From NCBI GenBank assembly GCA_001643675.2, contig LSRY02000006.1, positions 560,501 through 624,500 of the forward strand: 64,000 nucleotides of DNA, written 5' to 3'. The stretch is from Monocercomonoides exilis. Taxonomy: Eukaryota; Preaxostyla; Oxymonadida; Polymastigidae. Of this stretch, positions 1 to 12,430 are shown one piece after another. Made by a program: the position numbers and the translations under genes. How positions within the stretch are numbered: the first letter of the stretch is position 1; the number at the start of each line of letters is the position of its first letter. The notes below the pieces were generated by a model. It was not told the DNA's origin, did no database searches, and saw only the letters and a program-made list of their open reading frames with translations.

Positions 1-3000
1 GTTTCTGCATGTCTATCAACATTATTTCCTTTCTCTCCGCTAAAAGAATCAAAATCATTTGCAGAATCTGACGGCTGGCTTGATAAATGCAATTCACATC
101 TTTGGTCAGGTTCTTCCTTGTTGATTTTTGGCTGCTCCAAGACTTCATTTGAGCAACATTGTTTCGTTCTCTTTAGTTCCTCTTTTAAGTTGTATTCGTA
201 TTCCACTGTAAATGTTGCTTCGCATGTATTAATTGTTGACTCCTGTTGTGCGTCTTTCATTGATTGTTTGTCTGAAGATGAAAAATTTTGGAATGCATTG
301 ATCGAATTTTCTAAGTTTTGTGCAGGAAGTGTTATAATTGTATCATTAACCCTGAAAGGGAAATGAGCATGATGCAAAAAAGCGTTGACAGAGATGCAAA
401 GCTGCTGAATTAATGCTTCCACATTTGAATCTGAAATGGAGTTGTGTTCTTTTATAGGCTGAATTTTTTCCGCTTTCGCCTGATAAGGAATGCTAAGAGA
501 TGAAGACGACAAAGAAATGGAAGAAGTTGGCTGCTCTGATTCAGAAGAAGCAGTTTCTTTTTGTAATGAACCATCAGAAGATAAATTCATTTTTTCAGTC
601 GAGGCTGTCGATAACGAGGATAAAGTCGTCAATGTTGAATCAACAGACAAATTATTTGAAGCTTCTGAAATGGTTTCTCCTTTATCTTTCTTTGTAGTAT
701 CTAAATATGCTGTGAAAGCTTTCATATCTGCATGAACAACGTCGATGCAGACTCTAAATGAAGTTTGTGAGAGTTTCTTCAAACAATCAGCAGAATGCTT
801 GCTTTCATTTGCCAAAGGAGTTGAAATAACAGAGTCATTAGCTGATATTCGATTTGTCTGTGGTGTTGAAGGAGGTGGTGGAATCATCTGCAGTCTGTGA
901 ATGGTCGGTTGAGACAAGCAAACTGAATTCAGCGGAGGAGGAGAAGGAAGCAGAGATGGATACAGATAAGAAGGCAGCGTATGACTATGCAAAGGATCGC
1001 AAAGCGTATCAGTAGTGCTTTCAACCAAGTTATTTGAAGTTGGATGCTGAAATGAATGCTCGCTTTCCAAAGATAAATCTGATTTCCTTGAGGCTGAATT
1101 AATCGGAGAAGCAGGAAGAGGCATTATGGAAGAAGATTGAAAGCGCTCCATGTTTTGAAGACATTCCACTGAATGCTGCTTTTCAGGAGAGATCAGGGCG
1201 TATGAAGGAGAAATACAGAAAGCAGGTTGCATTGCATTACCTTCAAACAAAGAAGAATTCATGATCTCTGCTTGTGAAAGTGTCTGTGGTTGAGAGTTGA
1301 CACATTGACTCGTGCCACTGTTGATAGACAATGGATATGAAGAAACAACAGATGATTCAGAAGCAGAGGCAATAGGTGAAATCTTTTGTGAAGAATGATC
1401 AAAACGATTTGTTTGTGTATGTTCCATTTGAGGCTCTGAGTTTTGGCCCATTTGAATATTAAATGGCGTTCCTGTGATGCTGATATTGCTTCCAGAATGG
1501 CAGTCATTCAAAGGATGTGTATTGACAAAAGACGAAGTAACTTGAAATCCTTCAGAACCGATTGAAGGAAATTCTGTCAAAGAAGAATTTGAAAGAGGAG
1601 TATCGTTTGACGCGTTTCTGTTATCCAAACTTGCTGTTCTTTCGTTTTCAGCGCATTGGGATAGCAAGCAAAGATGTGGATCAGATTGCAGAAGTCTTCC
1701 TTTTGCTGAAGCTGACGCTTGAACATCCAATTGGAATGAACCAGATTGATCGTGGTTGCTATCCATCTTTTCGTTGGCATCAAAACCAGTTCTGAAAACA
1801 ACGTGTTGTGTGCTTATGAATTGTTCTCGTTCTCCATTTTCTTTATCTTTTGTAATATATCCATTTTCATTAACATTTCCATTTTTGATGAAAGATGGGA
1901 TATTTGCCATTGTTACTTCTCGTTCAGAGGCTGCGGATTCTGATTGCTGTGAAACTTGTGCTTGAAGCATACTGTTACATCCTTCACATTGCTCACTGGA
2001 AGTGTTGCGGTTGTTTTGCTGAGAAGCAGACAAAGAAGGGAAATGCGCTCGCTGAATGAAGGCATGATCCTGATGTTGCGTTGATTGCGGATTGAATAGC
2101 TGCTGAGAACGCACATAATTCTGAATGAATTGTTGCTGACGTTGCTGTCGCTGTTGCTGTTGCGACTGTTGAGCATCGTGATTATGAAAAGTTAAGTCCG
2201 CATGGAGCTGATGATACTCATCAGTATCCCCTATCAGCGGGTCAGTTATCGAATATCCATCATTGCCATCCCTCTGAAAGCATCTTTGCATTCCAATGTT
2301 TTGAAATGGAATTTGCTTGTTAGAATTGTCAACAAACAAATATTCTCTTTGCGTGTCAATCTCGTTTCGTGGGCTTCTTTCGCTTTCGCTATTCTCTTCA
2401 AAAACAGGATATTCGTCGCCTTCTCGTTCTCTCAGAAGCTCCATCTCTGCCATTTCACTGAACTCATATTCCAATGCATCTCTTGCCATGATTGATTCCT
2501 CAGTTGCCACTTGTTCTCTTTCATCATTGCTGTAGTCAAAGTCAAGCGTGTAATCATTATAGAAAACGCGGTCTGCTTTCATCGCGCTTCTTTTCTCTTG
2601 TTCTGAAATGTCTGCTTCTCCATCATTTGATGATGAATTAATCGAATCAACATGAGATGCAAAAGACGATTGAGGAAGAAAACTTCTCCTACTGTTGAGA
2701 TTGTCAATTCTCGTGATCTTGTTGTTTTCTGCAGCTTGCACTGCATATTGCGAGTAAAGCATGCTCTGAGCCAGCGAATAAGGCTGCATTGTCTGCTGAT
2801 TCTCTGTCTGTTTTTCATTTTCCCTTTGAAAACGTTGCTCGTTCTTCCACATCTCTATTTGTTCTGCTTCATACACTCCTTCATCACTTGCATTTTCAGC
2901 ATGGCTAAGTTGTTCAACTGCGCCTGTGTGTGTAAATTCTGTCCGTGTTGGAGCTCTGTACTGAAAATCAGAGCTTCTCAGCTTATCAGTAACAAAGGCA

Positions 3001-6000
3001 GGTGGCTGGTATTGAAGCATCGAGAAGTTTGGATGCAGTTGAAGCGGAGAGTCTTCGCTTGGCTGCTGCAGAGGCAGCATTTCTGGTTCAATTGTGAATG
3101 AATATGGAAGCTGATCCACAGAAATGTCTCCTTCATCAATGTATTGGTGCCTCAATGCTTCTTCTCTCCTCTTTCTATCATGAAGCGCTTTGGCTGATTT
3201 TCTTTCTTTCTCTTTTGCAGTTTCCATCTCACTTTCTCTTCTTCTCGGCTTCCTCGACTCATTTCTCCTCAGCCTCTCCTTTCTTCTCTCTTCCTGCTCG
3301 ATTCTTTGCATCAACCGCCGCTGATGCTCCGACGTGCACTTGTTCGGCTGCACCCAATAGCCACTCGACACAACCACTTTTTCGCGCAGTGCTGCTTTTT
3401 CTCTGTCTCTTCTTTTTGATATGCGATCGTGTCGCTTTGGCCGATCAGCGCTGCTGTTGTGTCTCCATTGCCTTCTTCTGAACATATGATGCTCGTCAAG
3501 ATTTCTTTCAATAAAACTCTCTGAATAATTGGAATTATTGTAGAATGAATCATTTTCGACTTTTTCTCCTTCTCCTTCTTCGCTTGCTGCATCGTCAGCA
3601 TCCCTGCCCCCTTCCTGCTTCATCTTCAGTCGCTCTTTCCTTCTCATCCACACTGCCTCTTCAGCCTGCCTCAGCTGCTCTCTTTGCCTCAGAATGGTGT
3701 TTGAGTCACGTATTCTGGCTGGCAGTGGAGAAAAGCTCAAAAAGGCAGACGGATACATCTTCTGCAGAAACGCCACATGTTCTGCTGGATTAAAAGAAGA
3801 GGTGTTGGATGAAGAAGCAGATGACGATGAAGTAGAAGAAATTGAAGATGCAGAAAATGATAGAAAAGATGGCATGTGCATTGTGTGACTGGCAGTTGCT
3901 GTGAGATAAGAGTATTCTGGTGTGAACTGCTGATAATCAGATTCTGTGCTTGTTTGGCTCAGCAGTTGATGATTCCATTCAATTGCATTCCCTTCATTGT
4001 CCATGAAAGTCTTGTCTGTTTCTTCGCTGTATTCCATTTTCTCTCTATTTCTGGCTTCTTCATCTTCTCTCCAATATGCATGCGACAATGAAAAACACCC
4101 GTCATCACAATCAATTTGACTGCGAAAAGCAGAAGGCGACTGAAACGACTGCTCTGAAGAAGACATTTGGAAGGCTAGTCTGTTTGCTGTGTCCTCTTCT
4201 GCCTCTGAGTGTGCATCAGAATCAGGTTCTGTGTCTGTGCTTGAGCCTGTTGAATATTCAGCCTTTTCATCTTGCTCAATTTCTGTCTCTCCTTCGAGGA
4301 AATAGCGCAGCTGTTGTCTGTTTGCTGATGGTTGGAATGACTCTTGTGGCAATTCTGTTATGCCGTCTTGTGTTTGAGCTTCTTTTCTTTCTTCTTTTTC
4401 TTCTTCTTTTTCGCCATTTTCGTGTGTCTCTTCTGCAGCTTCCTCCTCTTCCTCCTCTTCATAGTCATAGCCATCATCTTCTTCTCCCGCTTCTTCTTCT
4501 TCTTCTTCTCCATCTTCTTCACTTTTCATCATATCATCTGCCTTCCCGTCACCGTGAAACCTTCCTTCAATCTTGCCTCCCTCCTCTTTAACTTCATTCT
4601 CTAACAAAACTTTCTCTTCTGCAAGAGAATCAAAATACTTCTGTTGGAGTCCCCGTTCCTCTATTTCCTGTTCATCTTTTGACTCTTTCACATCAGAATG
4701 GTCACCTTCAAATTGATCTTCTTTGGTTTCAGCTGGTTCGTCATCATTGTCAACTTTTTCATCTTCCTCGACTTCTTCCTCCTCTTCTGTTTCATCATTA
4801 TTATTAATATCATTGTTTCCATCCTTTTCATTGCATTCATCTCTTTCTTCTGCACGCTCCTCTTCATCCTCTTCGTCATATTCTTCGTATTCTTCGTATT
4901 CTTCCTCTTCCTCATCTTTTGCCCAATGAGCATCATATTCGTTCACATCAGCATCATAGTCTTTATCAATTTCTTCCTTCTCCTCCAAATCTTCTTCCAA
5001 TTCGTCCTTCCACTTAACTTTTCTTATCAATTCTCTATTCTCGTTTCCTTCTGCATAACATTCATTGCTCTTTCCTTCTCCTTCACTTTCATTCGTATAA
5101 TCTGTCTGGAAAGGCAAAATAGTGTGAAAGTCTTCGATGTCTTCAATATTTTCGTTGTCTCCGCTCTCTTCCACTTCCTCTTCCACTTCTCCTTCATCAT
5201 CTTCAACATTTTCATAGAAACTGTAGTTAGTATCATCATCAATTTCATCATCATCAACATCTTCTTCTTCTTCTTCTTCTTCTTCTTTTGTTTTATCGTT
5301 TTCAAATTGGATATTTTCTTCTTCAAATGCAACTCTATCATCATTGTTAAAAATTCTTGCCTCCCTTTCTTCTTCCTCTTCTTCTTCCTTTCCCTCTTCC
5401 TCTTCCTCCATCCTGCTTCCCCCAAATCCTGTTGCAATCTCTGTAACATCTCTTTCTATATCTTTTCCTTCACTTTCTTCCTCGTCTCCTTCTCCTTCTC
5501 CTTCTCCTTCTCCTTCTTCCTCTTCCTCTTCCTCTCCTCTTTCCTCTCCTCCTCCATCTTCCTCCACAAACGATCCATTCAATGAAAAGTCTTCTGGTCT
5601 GAAATGGCTCAAAGACGATGTTGTTCTGTTCTTCCTCTCAAAATCCTTAAAGAAAGTGAGCTGTCTGTCGTCTATCAGCTCAAAAGGCATCTCCTCCGAC
5701 GAATAATCTTCTCCTTCTTCTTCTTCTTCTCCCTCTTCTCCATCATCTCCTTCTTCAATATCTTCAGCATCTTCGTTCTCTTCTTGTTTTATTCTGTCGC
5801 TTCGGCGTCTTTCAATGCGTTTCACCCAGTTTTGCTCAGCAGCCAGCGTTTGCTCATACAATTTCTCTGAAAAACATCCAAATTCTCTTCTGTCTTTCAT
5901 GTTTTTCTTTGTCATTTCAAATTGCTTGTAATTCTTCTGCTTTGTTATTCTGCTTTCTTTTGCATTTATATCTTCATCCTCTCTGTCATTTTGCTGATAT

Positions 6001-6267
6001 TTCATTTCTTCCCTTCTCATTTCAATTTCTTCTCTTCTTCCTCTTATTTCTCTTCTTTGCCTTCTTTGTCTTCTTCTTTCTTCGTCTTTTCTGATGTTCC
6101 TTGCCAAAATGTCTTCGTGCATCATTCCTCTTATCTCCTTCAGCCGACTTTCTCTTGTCATACACCCTGTAACAGTATTGTTGGTGGATTTATTAGAAGA
6201 GTTAGCTGGTTTGGTTGAAGAAGAAAGAGAGGAAGAGGAGGAGGAAGAAGAAGAAGAAGAAGAAGAA

Positions 6268-6306
<39 letters not shown>

Positions 6307-7530
6307 TGAGAAGATGAATGTGAATAAACGGATAATGTTGCACGTAATGGAGGAGACGTCACGTGTTGTTCTCTATCGTTGTTGCAGTCGTCGTAATTGT
6401 TGTCAATTAACTTATCAATTTGTGCTTCTTCGTTTTTATCAGAAGAATCTTCACTTGTCTTTCGAGTGACTGATAATATTGCTCTGTTTATTGCTTTTTG
6501 CTCTTTAACATTATTTTCTGTATGTTTTTCGATTGTTCCGTCAAATCTCCAAATAACTCTGTTTTCTGCATTCATTCCATTCTGAACATTTTCTTTTTCT
6601 CTTTCTTCTTCTTCTTCTTCTCTTTCTCCAATCTCTTTGTGTTTTCTGTTATTCCTTTGAGTAATTTGCATCTCCCTCCTTCTCTTCTTCGTCTCGTGGA
6701 GTCTTCTGTAATATCTTCTGTTCTCCCTCACCCTCTCCCTCTCTATCTGCCTCCTCCTCTGCTTCTCCATCTTCTTCTCTGCCTCATAAACTTTTCTTCT
6801 TTCTCTTTCTCTTTCTCTTTCTCTCGCCTTCTCCTTCCTCTTCTCCTTCTCCAGTCGGCATAACGCCTCAAAATCTGGATTGTCTGGAAGAATTGTGGAA
6901 GAAAGAGAAGAAGAAGAAGGGGAAGAGAGGGAGGAAGAGAAGGAAGACGAAGGTGAAGGAGAAGGAGAAGGGGAAGGTGAGGGAGAAGGAGAAGGAGATA
7001 ATGAAAGAGAAAGAGAAAGAGAAAGGGAGAGAGAAAGAGAGGGGGAAGGAGAAGGAGAAGGAGAAGGAGAAAGGGACGGATCAAAAGATGGAGAACGTGA
7101 AAGAGAATGAGTCGATGTGTATGTATGAGATGGCGAATGGGAAGGCGATAGCGAAGAGAATGACAAAGCAGGTGAAGAATGATTAAGAGATACATTTGCA
7201 AAGCCATAGGACGCTGAAGATGAAGCAGAAGAGGAAGAAGAAGAGGAAGAAGAGCCAGAAGAATCAAGCGAAGCCAAAGAAAGGCGAGAAGCTAATGAAA
7301 CAGAAGACCACGAAGTGGCTGGGGAGGCGTCTGAGCCTGTTTTGTTGGCAGGGCCAGGGGCAGGTGGAAGTGCAATGGAAGTGAATGAGGCGAGAAAAGA
7401 GAAGGAACGGCCGATGGATGAAGGATGAGGGGAGATGTGTGTGGTGGATGAAGGAGAAGAGGAGGAGGAGAAGGAGGAGGAAGTGGCTTCGTCTGATGGG
7501 AACGTGAGTGAAGAAGAAGAAGAAGTAGTA

Positions 7531-7563
<33 letters not shown>

Positions 7564-9570
7564 ACCACTGATGCTAATAATGTATCTGTGTTGTTTGAAA
7601 GTGGAAGCATTTTTGGTTTGTCTGTCTGGAGAAGCTCAGAAGTTTGATGGTGTTCGTTTTCTAATGGTGCAAAGTGTGAGTGCATAGCGAAGAGTCCAGA
7701 TGTGCTGCTGCTGCTGACATTATCAATGACATTGTCTGGTGTTTTATTCATTTTGTTATCAATTGCATAAGAAGAAGAAGAATGTGATAAAGAAGAAGAA
7801 GAAATTGATGATGATGATGATGAATTCCCAGAAGACGAAGAAGACGAAGAAGACGAAGAAGACGAAGCAGCAGCAACTCCAATCACATCATTAAACCCTT
7901 CCACAGCAGGTTGAATTCGTCCTTCTTCATTCGCATTATCTTCCTCATTTCTGACCCAGCTGAATGACAACGGCTGCTCATGAAAGTGAGAAGAAGAAGA
8001 AGATGACTCATTCACACAGGAAATATCCGTATTGTTTTGTGGTTGTGCCAATTTCTTCATCTGTTGCGAATGCTGCTGTCTTGTTTGAGACTGATGATGA
8101 ATGTGGTGGTTGTGATGAAGAAGCTCATCTTTCTCACTCGCTTTGCTCTGAAGATGTCTGAAATGCTGATGTTTGTGTGATTCATGCTGCTTATGCTGTT
8201 CGTGTTGTTTCTCGTGTCTATTTTGCTTATGTTGATTGCGTTGTCTGTTATACTCATTGACTTCATTGTAAAGCTTGTTGTGTGAGTGAATGTGGTGATG
8301 TTCGCTATGACTCACAAATGGATCCATCAATTGTTGCTTCTCCTTCAACTGCTTCTGCTTCTGCTTCTCTGCTTTGTTCATTCTTCTCTCATTTTCATCT
8401 TCTTCAACTGCTCTTCTTGCCTTCCTCTCTTCCTCTTCTTTCATCACCTTCTCTTTCTCTTTCTCTTTCTCTTTCTCTTTCTCTTTCTCTTTCTCTTTCT
8501 CTTTCTCCTTCCTCCTCTTCCTCCTCTCCTCCTCTTTCTCCCTCATTCTCTCTTCCTTCCTCCTCTTCCTCGCATTCTCTTTGTCTCTCTCCCTTTCCTC
8601 CTCTTTCTCATCCAAAAACGTCCGGAGCAGCCACAAATGCCCATCAAATGAAACATCCGTCGTCTTGCTGATCAAATCGTTCCGTTGCAGCCGCAGAAGA
8701 TGCAGGTTGTGCCGCAGCGACGCCTGTGTGGCTTGTGCACTGCTTTGATTGCTCTGGTTGATTTGATTGCTCTGAAGGCTTTGGACACTGCGAATGCTGT
8801 AATTATTGTGAATGTCTTGAATATCTTGCATGCTTTGTACATTCTGATTGTAATGAAATCCCTGATAATTCTGAAAGTTCTGAAAATCCTGTTTATTTTG
8901 AATGGTTTGCGAGTAATTCGAGTAATCCAAATAATTCGAGTAATTTGTGTTCTGCTTCCGAAGCCAGCCGCCGCTCAGTTCTGTCTCTATGGATTGCTCA
9001 AGAAGCTCTCTTGAAGACAGCAGACGGGGTTGAGATGTGGATGAGAGAGAGGAAGAAGAAGAAAGAGAAGAAAAGGAAGAAGAAGAAGAAGATGATGATG
9101 ATGAAAGAGGTGTGTAAAGAGGAGAATGCGAAGTGATGGAAGAAGTGGGTGTGTGAGGTGAACAAGGAGTATTAGAAAGATAGGAAGAAGTAGAAGAAGA
9201 GGAAGAAGAAGATGAAGATGAAGAAGAAGCATAAAAATTATTAAAAGCATAATGTGTGAATGGATTAAGAGGAGCATAAGGTGTATGAGATGTGTTTGGG
9301 GTGTTGATGGTGCAGGGAGGGAGAGAACGAGGTGTGTGGAAGGAAAGAGGAGGGAAGTCAATGGGACGAAGAGGAGGTGTTTTCAATGTGGAAGGAGAAA
9401 GAGAAGAGGAAGATGAGGAGGAGGAGGAGAAAGAGGAAGAAAGTGAAGAAGTTTGATTGGATGAAGGATCTGAGGCGGATGTGGTTGTTGGTGTTGGTGT
9501 TGTGGATGAAGTGGATGAAGAAGGGGTTGCAACTGCTGTTGAAGGTGAAGATGAAGAAGAAGAAGAAGAA

Positions 9571-9616
<46 letters not shown>

Positions 9617-12124
9617 TGGCTGTTGTTGAAGATGAAGTGAACGAAGCAGCAGCAGGCGGAGATAAGTCAAAAGGAGAATAAGCAGAAGAAGATGATGATG
9701 ATGAGGGTGAAAGAAAAGAAGAAGAAGGATGATTGTCAAATGAATGATTTTGAAATGGAGCAGTTTGAAATGCGTTTGATGTGCGGTGTGTGTTGCGGAG
9801 AGGAGGAGTGGAGAGAACAGAGAGCAAGTTGAAGAGCGATGGAGGAGAAGAAGAAGAAGAAGAAGAAGGCGAAGAATTCGAAGGAAAATTTGAAGGAGAA
9901 GAAGAAGAAGTCAAAGTTTGAGAAGAAGAAGGAGAAGGAGAAGAAGAGGAGCTGCTTTCTGGAGTGGCGAATTTAAGTGTAGAAGTCTGCTGTGTTGAGG
10001 GCATTGGATCAACAGAAGGAAGAGATTGAGAAGGATTTGAGGAGAAAGAGAAAGAGAAAGGAAAAGGAGAGGGAAAAGAAGAAGGAGAAGAAGAAGAAGG
10101 AGAAGAAGAAGAAGGAGAAGAAGAAGAAGGAGAAGAAGAAGAAGAGCGGGAAGATGAGGTTGGTGTGGTGAAAAGGGGGTGTGAAGAAGATTGGGATAAG
10201 AAGGGAAGGATTGAAGAAGGGGATAATGAAGAAGAAGATGGAGTTAGAGAGGAGGGAGAAAGAGATGAAAGAGAAGAAGAAGAGGAAGAAGAAGAGGAGG
10301 AAGAGGAGGAAGATGAATTAGACATAACAGGAACTGATGAAAAGGGAGAAAGTGAATGGGGTGTGGTGATTACAGAAGTTGGAGTTGAAGTGTTGTAAAC
10401 AGAAGATGATGAAGGAGAAAGTGAATGTGAAGGAGAGGAAGAGGAGGAGGAAGAAGAAGAAGAAGAAGGAGAAGTTACAGCAGAAGAAGTGGTTGGAGTA
10501 GAAAGTGAAGAGGAAGAAGAGGAAGAAGAGGAAGAGGAAGAAGAAGAATTTCGTTTGTCTGATGATTGGGGCGTGTGAAAGAATGGAGTGAGCTTCAGAG
10601 GTGTAGTGTACGTGAGAAAAGAAGAAGACGAAAGAAGAAGCGAAAATTCGTCTGAGTCAGACGAGAGAGAAGAAGAGGAAGAGGGAGAGGATGGAGATGG
10701 CTGGTGGGTTGTGGAAATGTTATGATCAGATGAAAGATTTGAAGAAGATGAAGAATCAGAAGAAGCTGAAGAAGTTGAAGAAGTTGAGGTGGATGTGTTG
10801 TGAATGGGAGCTAAAGCAGATGTGGATGATGTGAGTGAAGTCGGAGAAATCGAAGAAGTTGAAGAAGAAGAAGAAGAGGAAGAGGAAGATGAAGAGGAGG
10901 AGGATGAAGAAGATGATGTTGAATCATCGTTTGCGGAAATATCATGAATAGAAGAGTCAGATGTATTCGTGGAGTGATTGGATGTGGAGGAAGATGAAGT
11001 GGAACCAGAGATCGATTCAGAAGTTGCCTCGGGCTGTGATGGTGATTTGTTGGTTGTGTCTGAAGAGGAAGAAGAATTGTTTTTGTGAAATGAAAGCAGT
11101 TTCTGCCGAAGAGCAGGGGAAATGCGGTCTATAAGAATGCTCCTCAGAAGCGATGGGGTTGCTGAAGCAGGCTTTTGCACGGAAGGAGAAGTATTTTCTG
11201 TCAACTGAAAATTTGAAGTTGAATCTTTTTGAGTCTTTTTTTCTGATTCCTCTGTTTGTTTGTGATCGGGTTGTTGTACGATCTTCTTTCTTTCTGAGGA
11301 TTCTTTGTTCGATGCGGAAATGTCATCTTTCTGATTTTGATTATCTTGCTTTTTTAAATCGAGTTCAGATAATTTTGATACCATCGGTGGGTTTGACTCA
11401 AAAAATTGATCTGATTGAGGAGAAGCTTTCTTTTGTTCTACGCGCGGCGGGCGAAATGGAGGTATTGACTGAAGGTGAATTCCACGAGGTCCTTGCATTT
11501 GCTGAATTTTTCTTTGTTTAAATTGCTGAAACTGTAGGAAGCATGATGAAGGTTCAGACAAAGAAGTTTCAGATGAAAAATAATTAGATTGTGAAACCTG
11601 TACTTGCTGTCGTTGGCGCTGTTGTGGAAATGCACGAGATTGTGAAGTGGAATTTGTTCTACTTGACCAGATGAGATGAACAACAGACCCAGTTTGAAGT
11701 CCTTCAAAATATTAATAATATTGACGAAATTTTCAATAAAACCATGTTTATAAAAATTATTAGTTAATAAATTGATTTCATTTCATTTTAGAAACAAAAG
11801 CGTTAAAAGCAAAAAGAAAAATCGATATTTCATAAAAAATCAATATCAAGTTAAAATTAGCTTTTTGTAATATAAAATAAATAGCTAACCTAGGTCAGAT
11901 AAAGTCCGACCATCTGGGAGAACTCTGTCTCCGAGAAGAAGATGGATTCGGCTAGCTTCACAATTGTAGTGTCTTGCAAGCCCTCGTTTCATTTCACTTA
12001 CTTTCATGCTTTTATCAAAAAGCATGGTTTGAGATTTTAATCCAAAAGCCACAATGGTAATTGAAAGTACAACATCATCGCAATCACCACTAGAAACTGG
12101 TTGTTGCTTTGGCATTGATCTCAT
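1..12124 (-). CDS. Giant ubiquitin-like-domain protein, C-terminus beyond the left edge
   Basis: Two exons are visible: 12124-11890 and 11701 to the window edge, with a 188-nt GT-AG intron between them. Exon 2 is one open frame of 11.7 kb, so at least 3,978 residues lie in the window. Exon 1 and the first residues of exon 2 together make a ubiquitin-like domain (about residues 17-93). It reads LPDGRTLSDLG, then, across the splice, LQTGSVVHLIW, matching the end of the ubiquitin fold. The rest is low complexity: Ser/Pro tracts (around 6930-7080), poly-Ser runs (around 6260, 7540 and 9590), charged Glu/Arg/Lys stretches likely to form single alpha-helices (around 6800-6870 and 8390-8590), a Glu/Asp-rich block (about 4700-5560), and Gln/His-rich patches (about 2100-2170 and 8080-8270). 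N-terminal UBL domains often dock onto the proteasome or chaperones (ubiquilin, BAG6), but nothing else here identifies the family. The start is the first ATG before the UBL. Confidence 0.8.
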
Positions 12125-12430
12125 AAACCCTTAATGGAATGATGAGTGATCTTTACGAAAGATGTGAATGTCTTTTTTGAAAAATTCAAAAATACTTCAA
12201 ACGCTCAAGGAAGTGTTTAAGCAATAAAAAAATGAGAAATACAACGGTAATGGAAAACCGAGTTGAAAATGACGTTGTAAAAGAAAACTACGCAAAGCAA
12301 GAACAGAAGAAAAAGGAAATGCAAAAAGAATATATGTGTAATGAAAAATGTAGTTAGCATGACTTATCTCGTTTGTGTGTATTCATAAATATCTATTTAT
12401 TGCTTCTACTTCCTCCATTGGCTTGTTAGC
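12125..12430. other. Intergenic spacer, AT-rich
   Basis: About 300 bp separate the calnexin stop from the start of the giant UBL gene, which runs in the same direction. I see no ORF, RNA gene or repeat. It presumably holds the calnexin 3' end and the UBL gene promoter. Confidence 0.6.

Noticed and set aside
118-10398. Many ORFs of 60-300 codons on the plus strand and in a second minus frame across the left 10 kb
   Set aside because: All overlap the single 11.7-kb minus-strand frame. They are Ser/Phe/Leu-rich or Lys/Met-rich translations of the same GAA/TCT repeats in the wrong frame.
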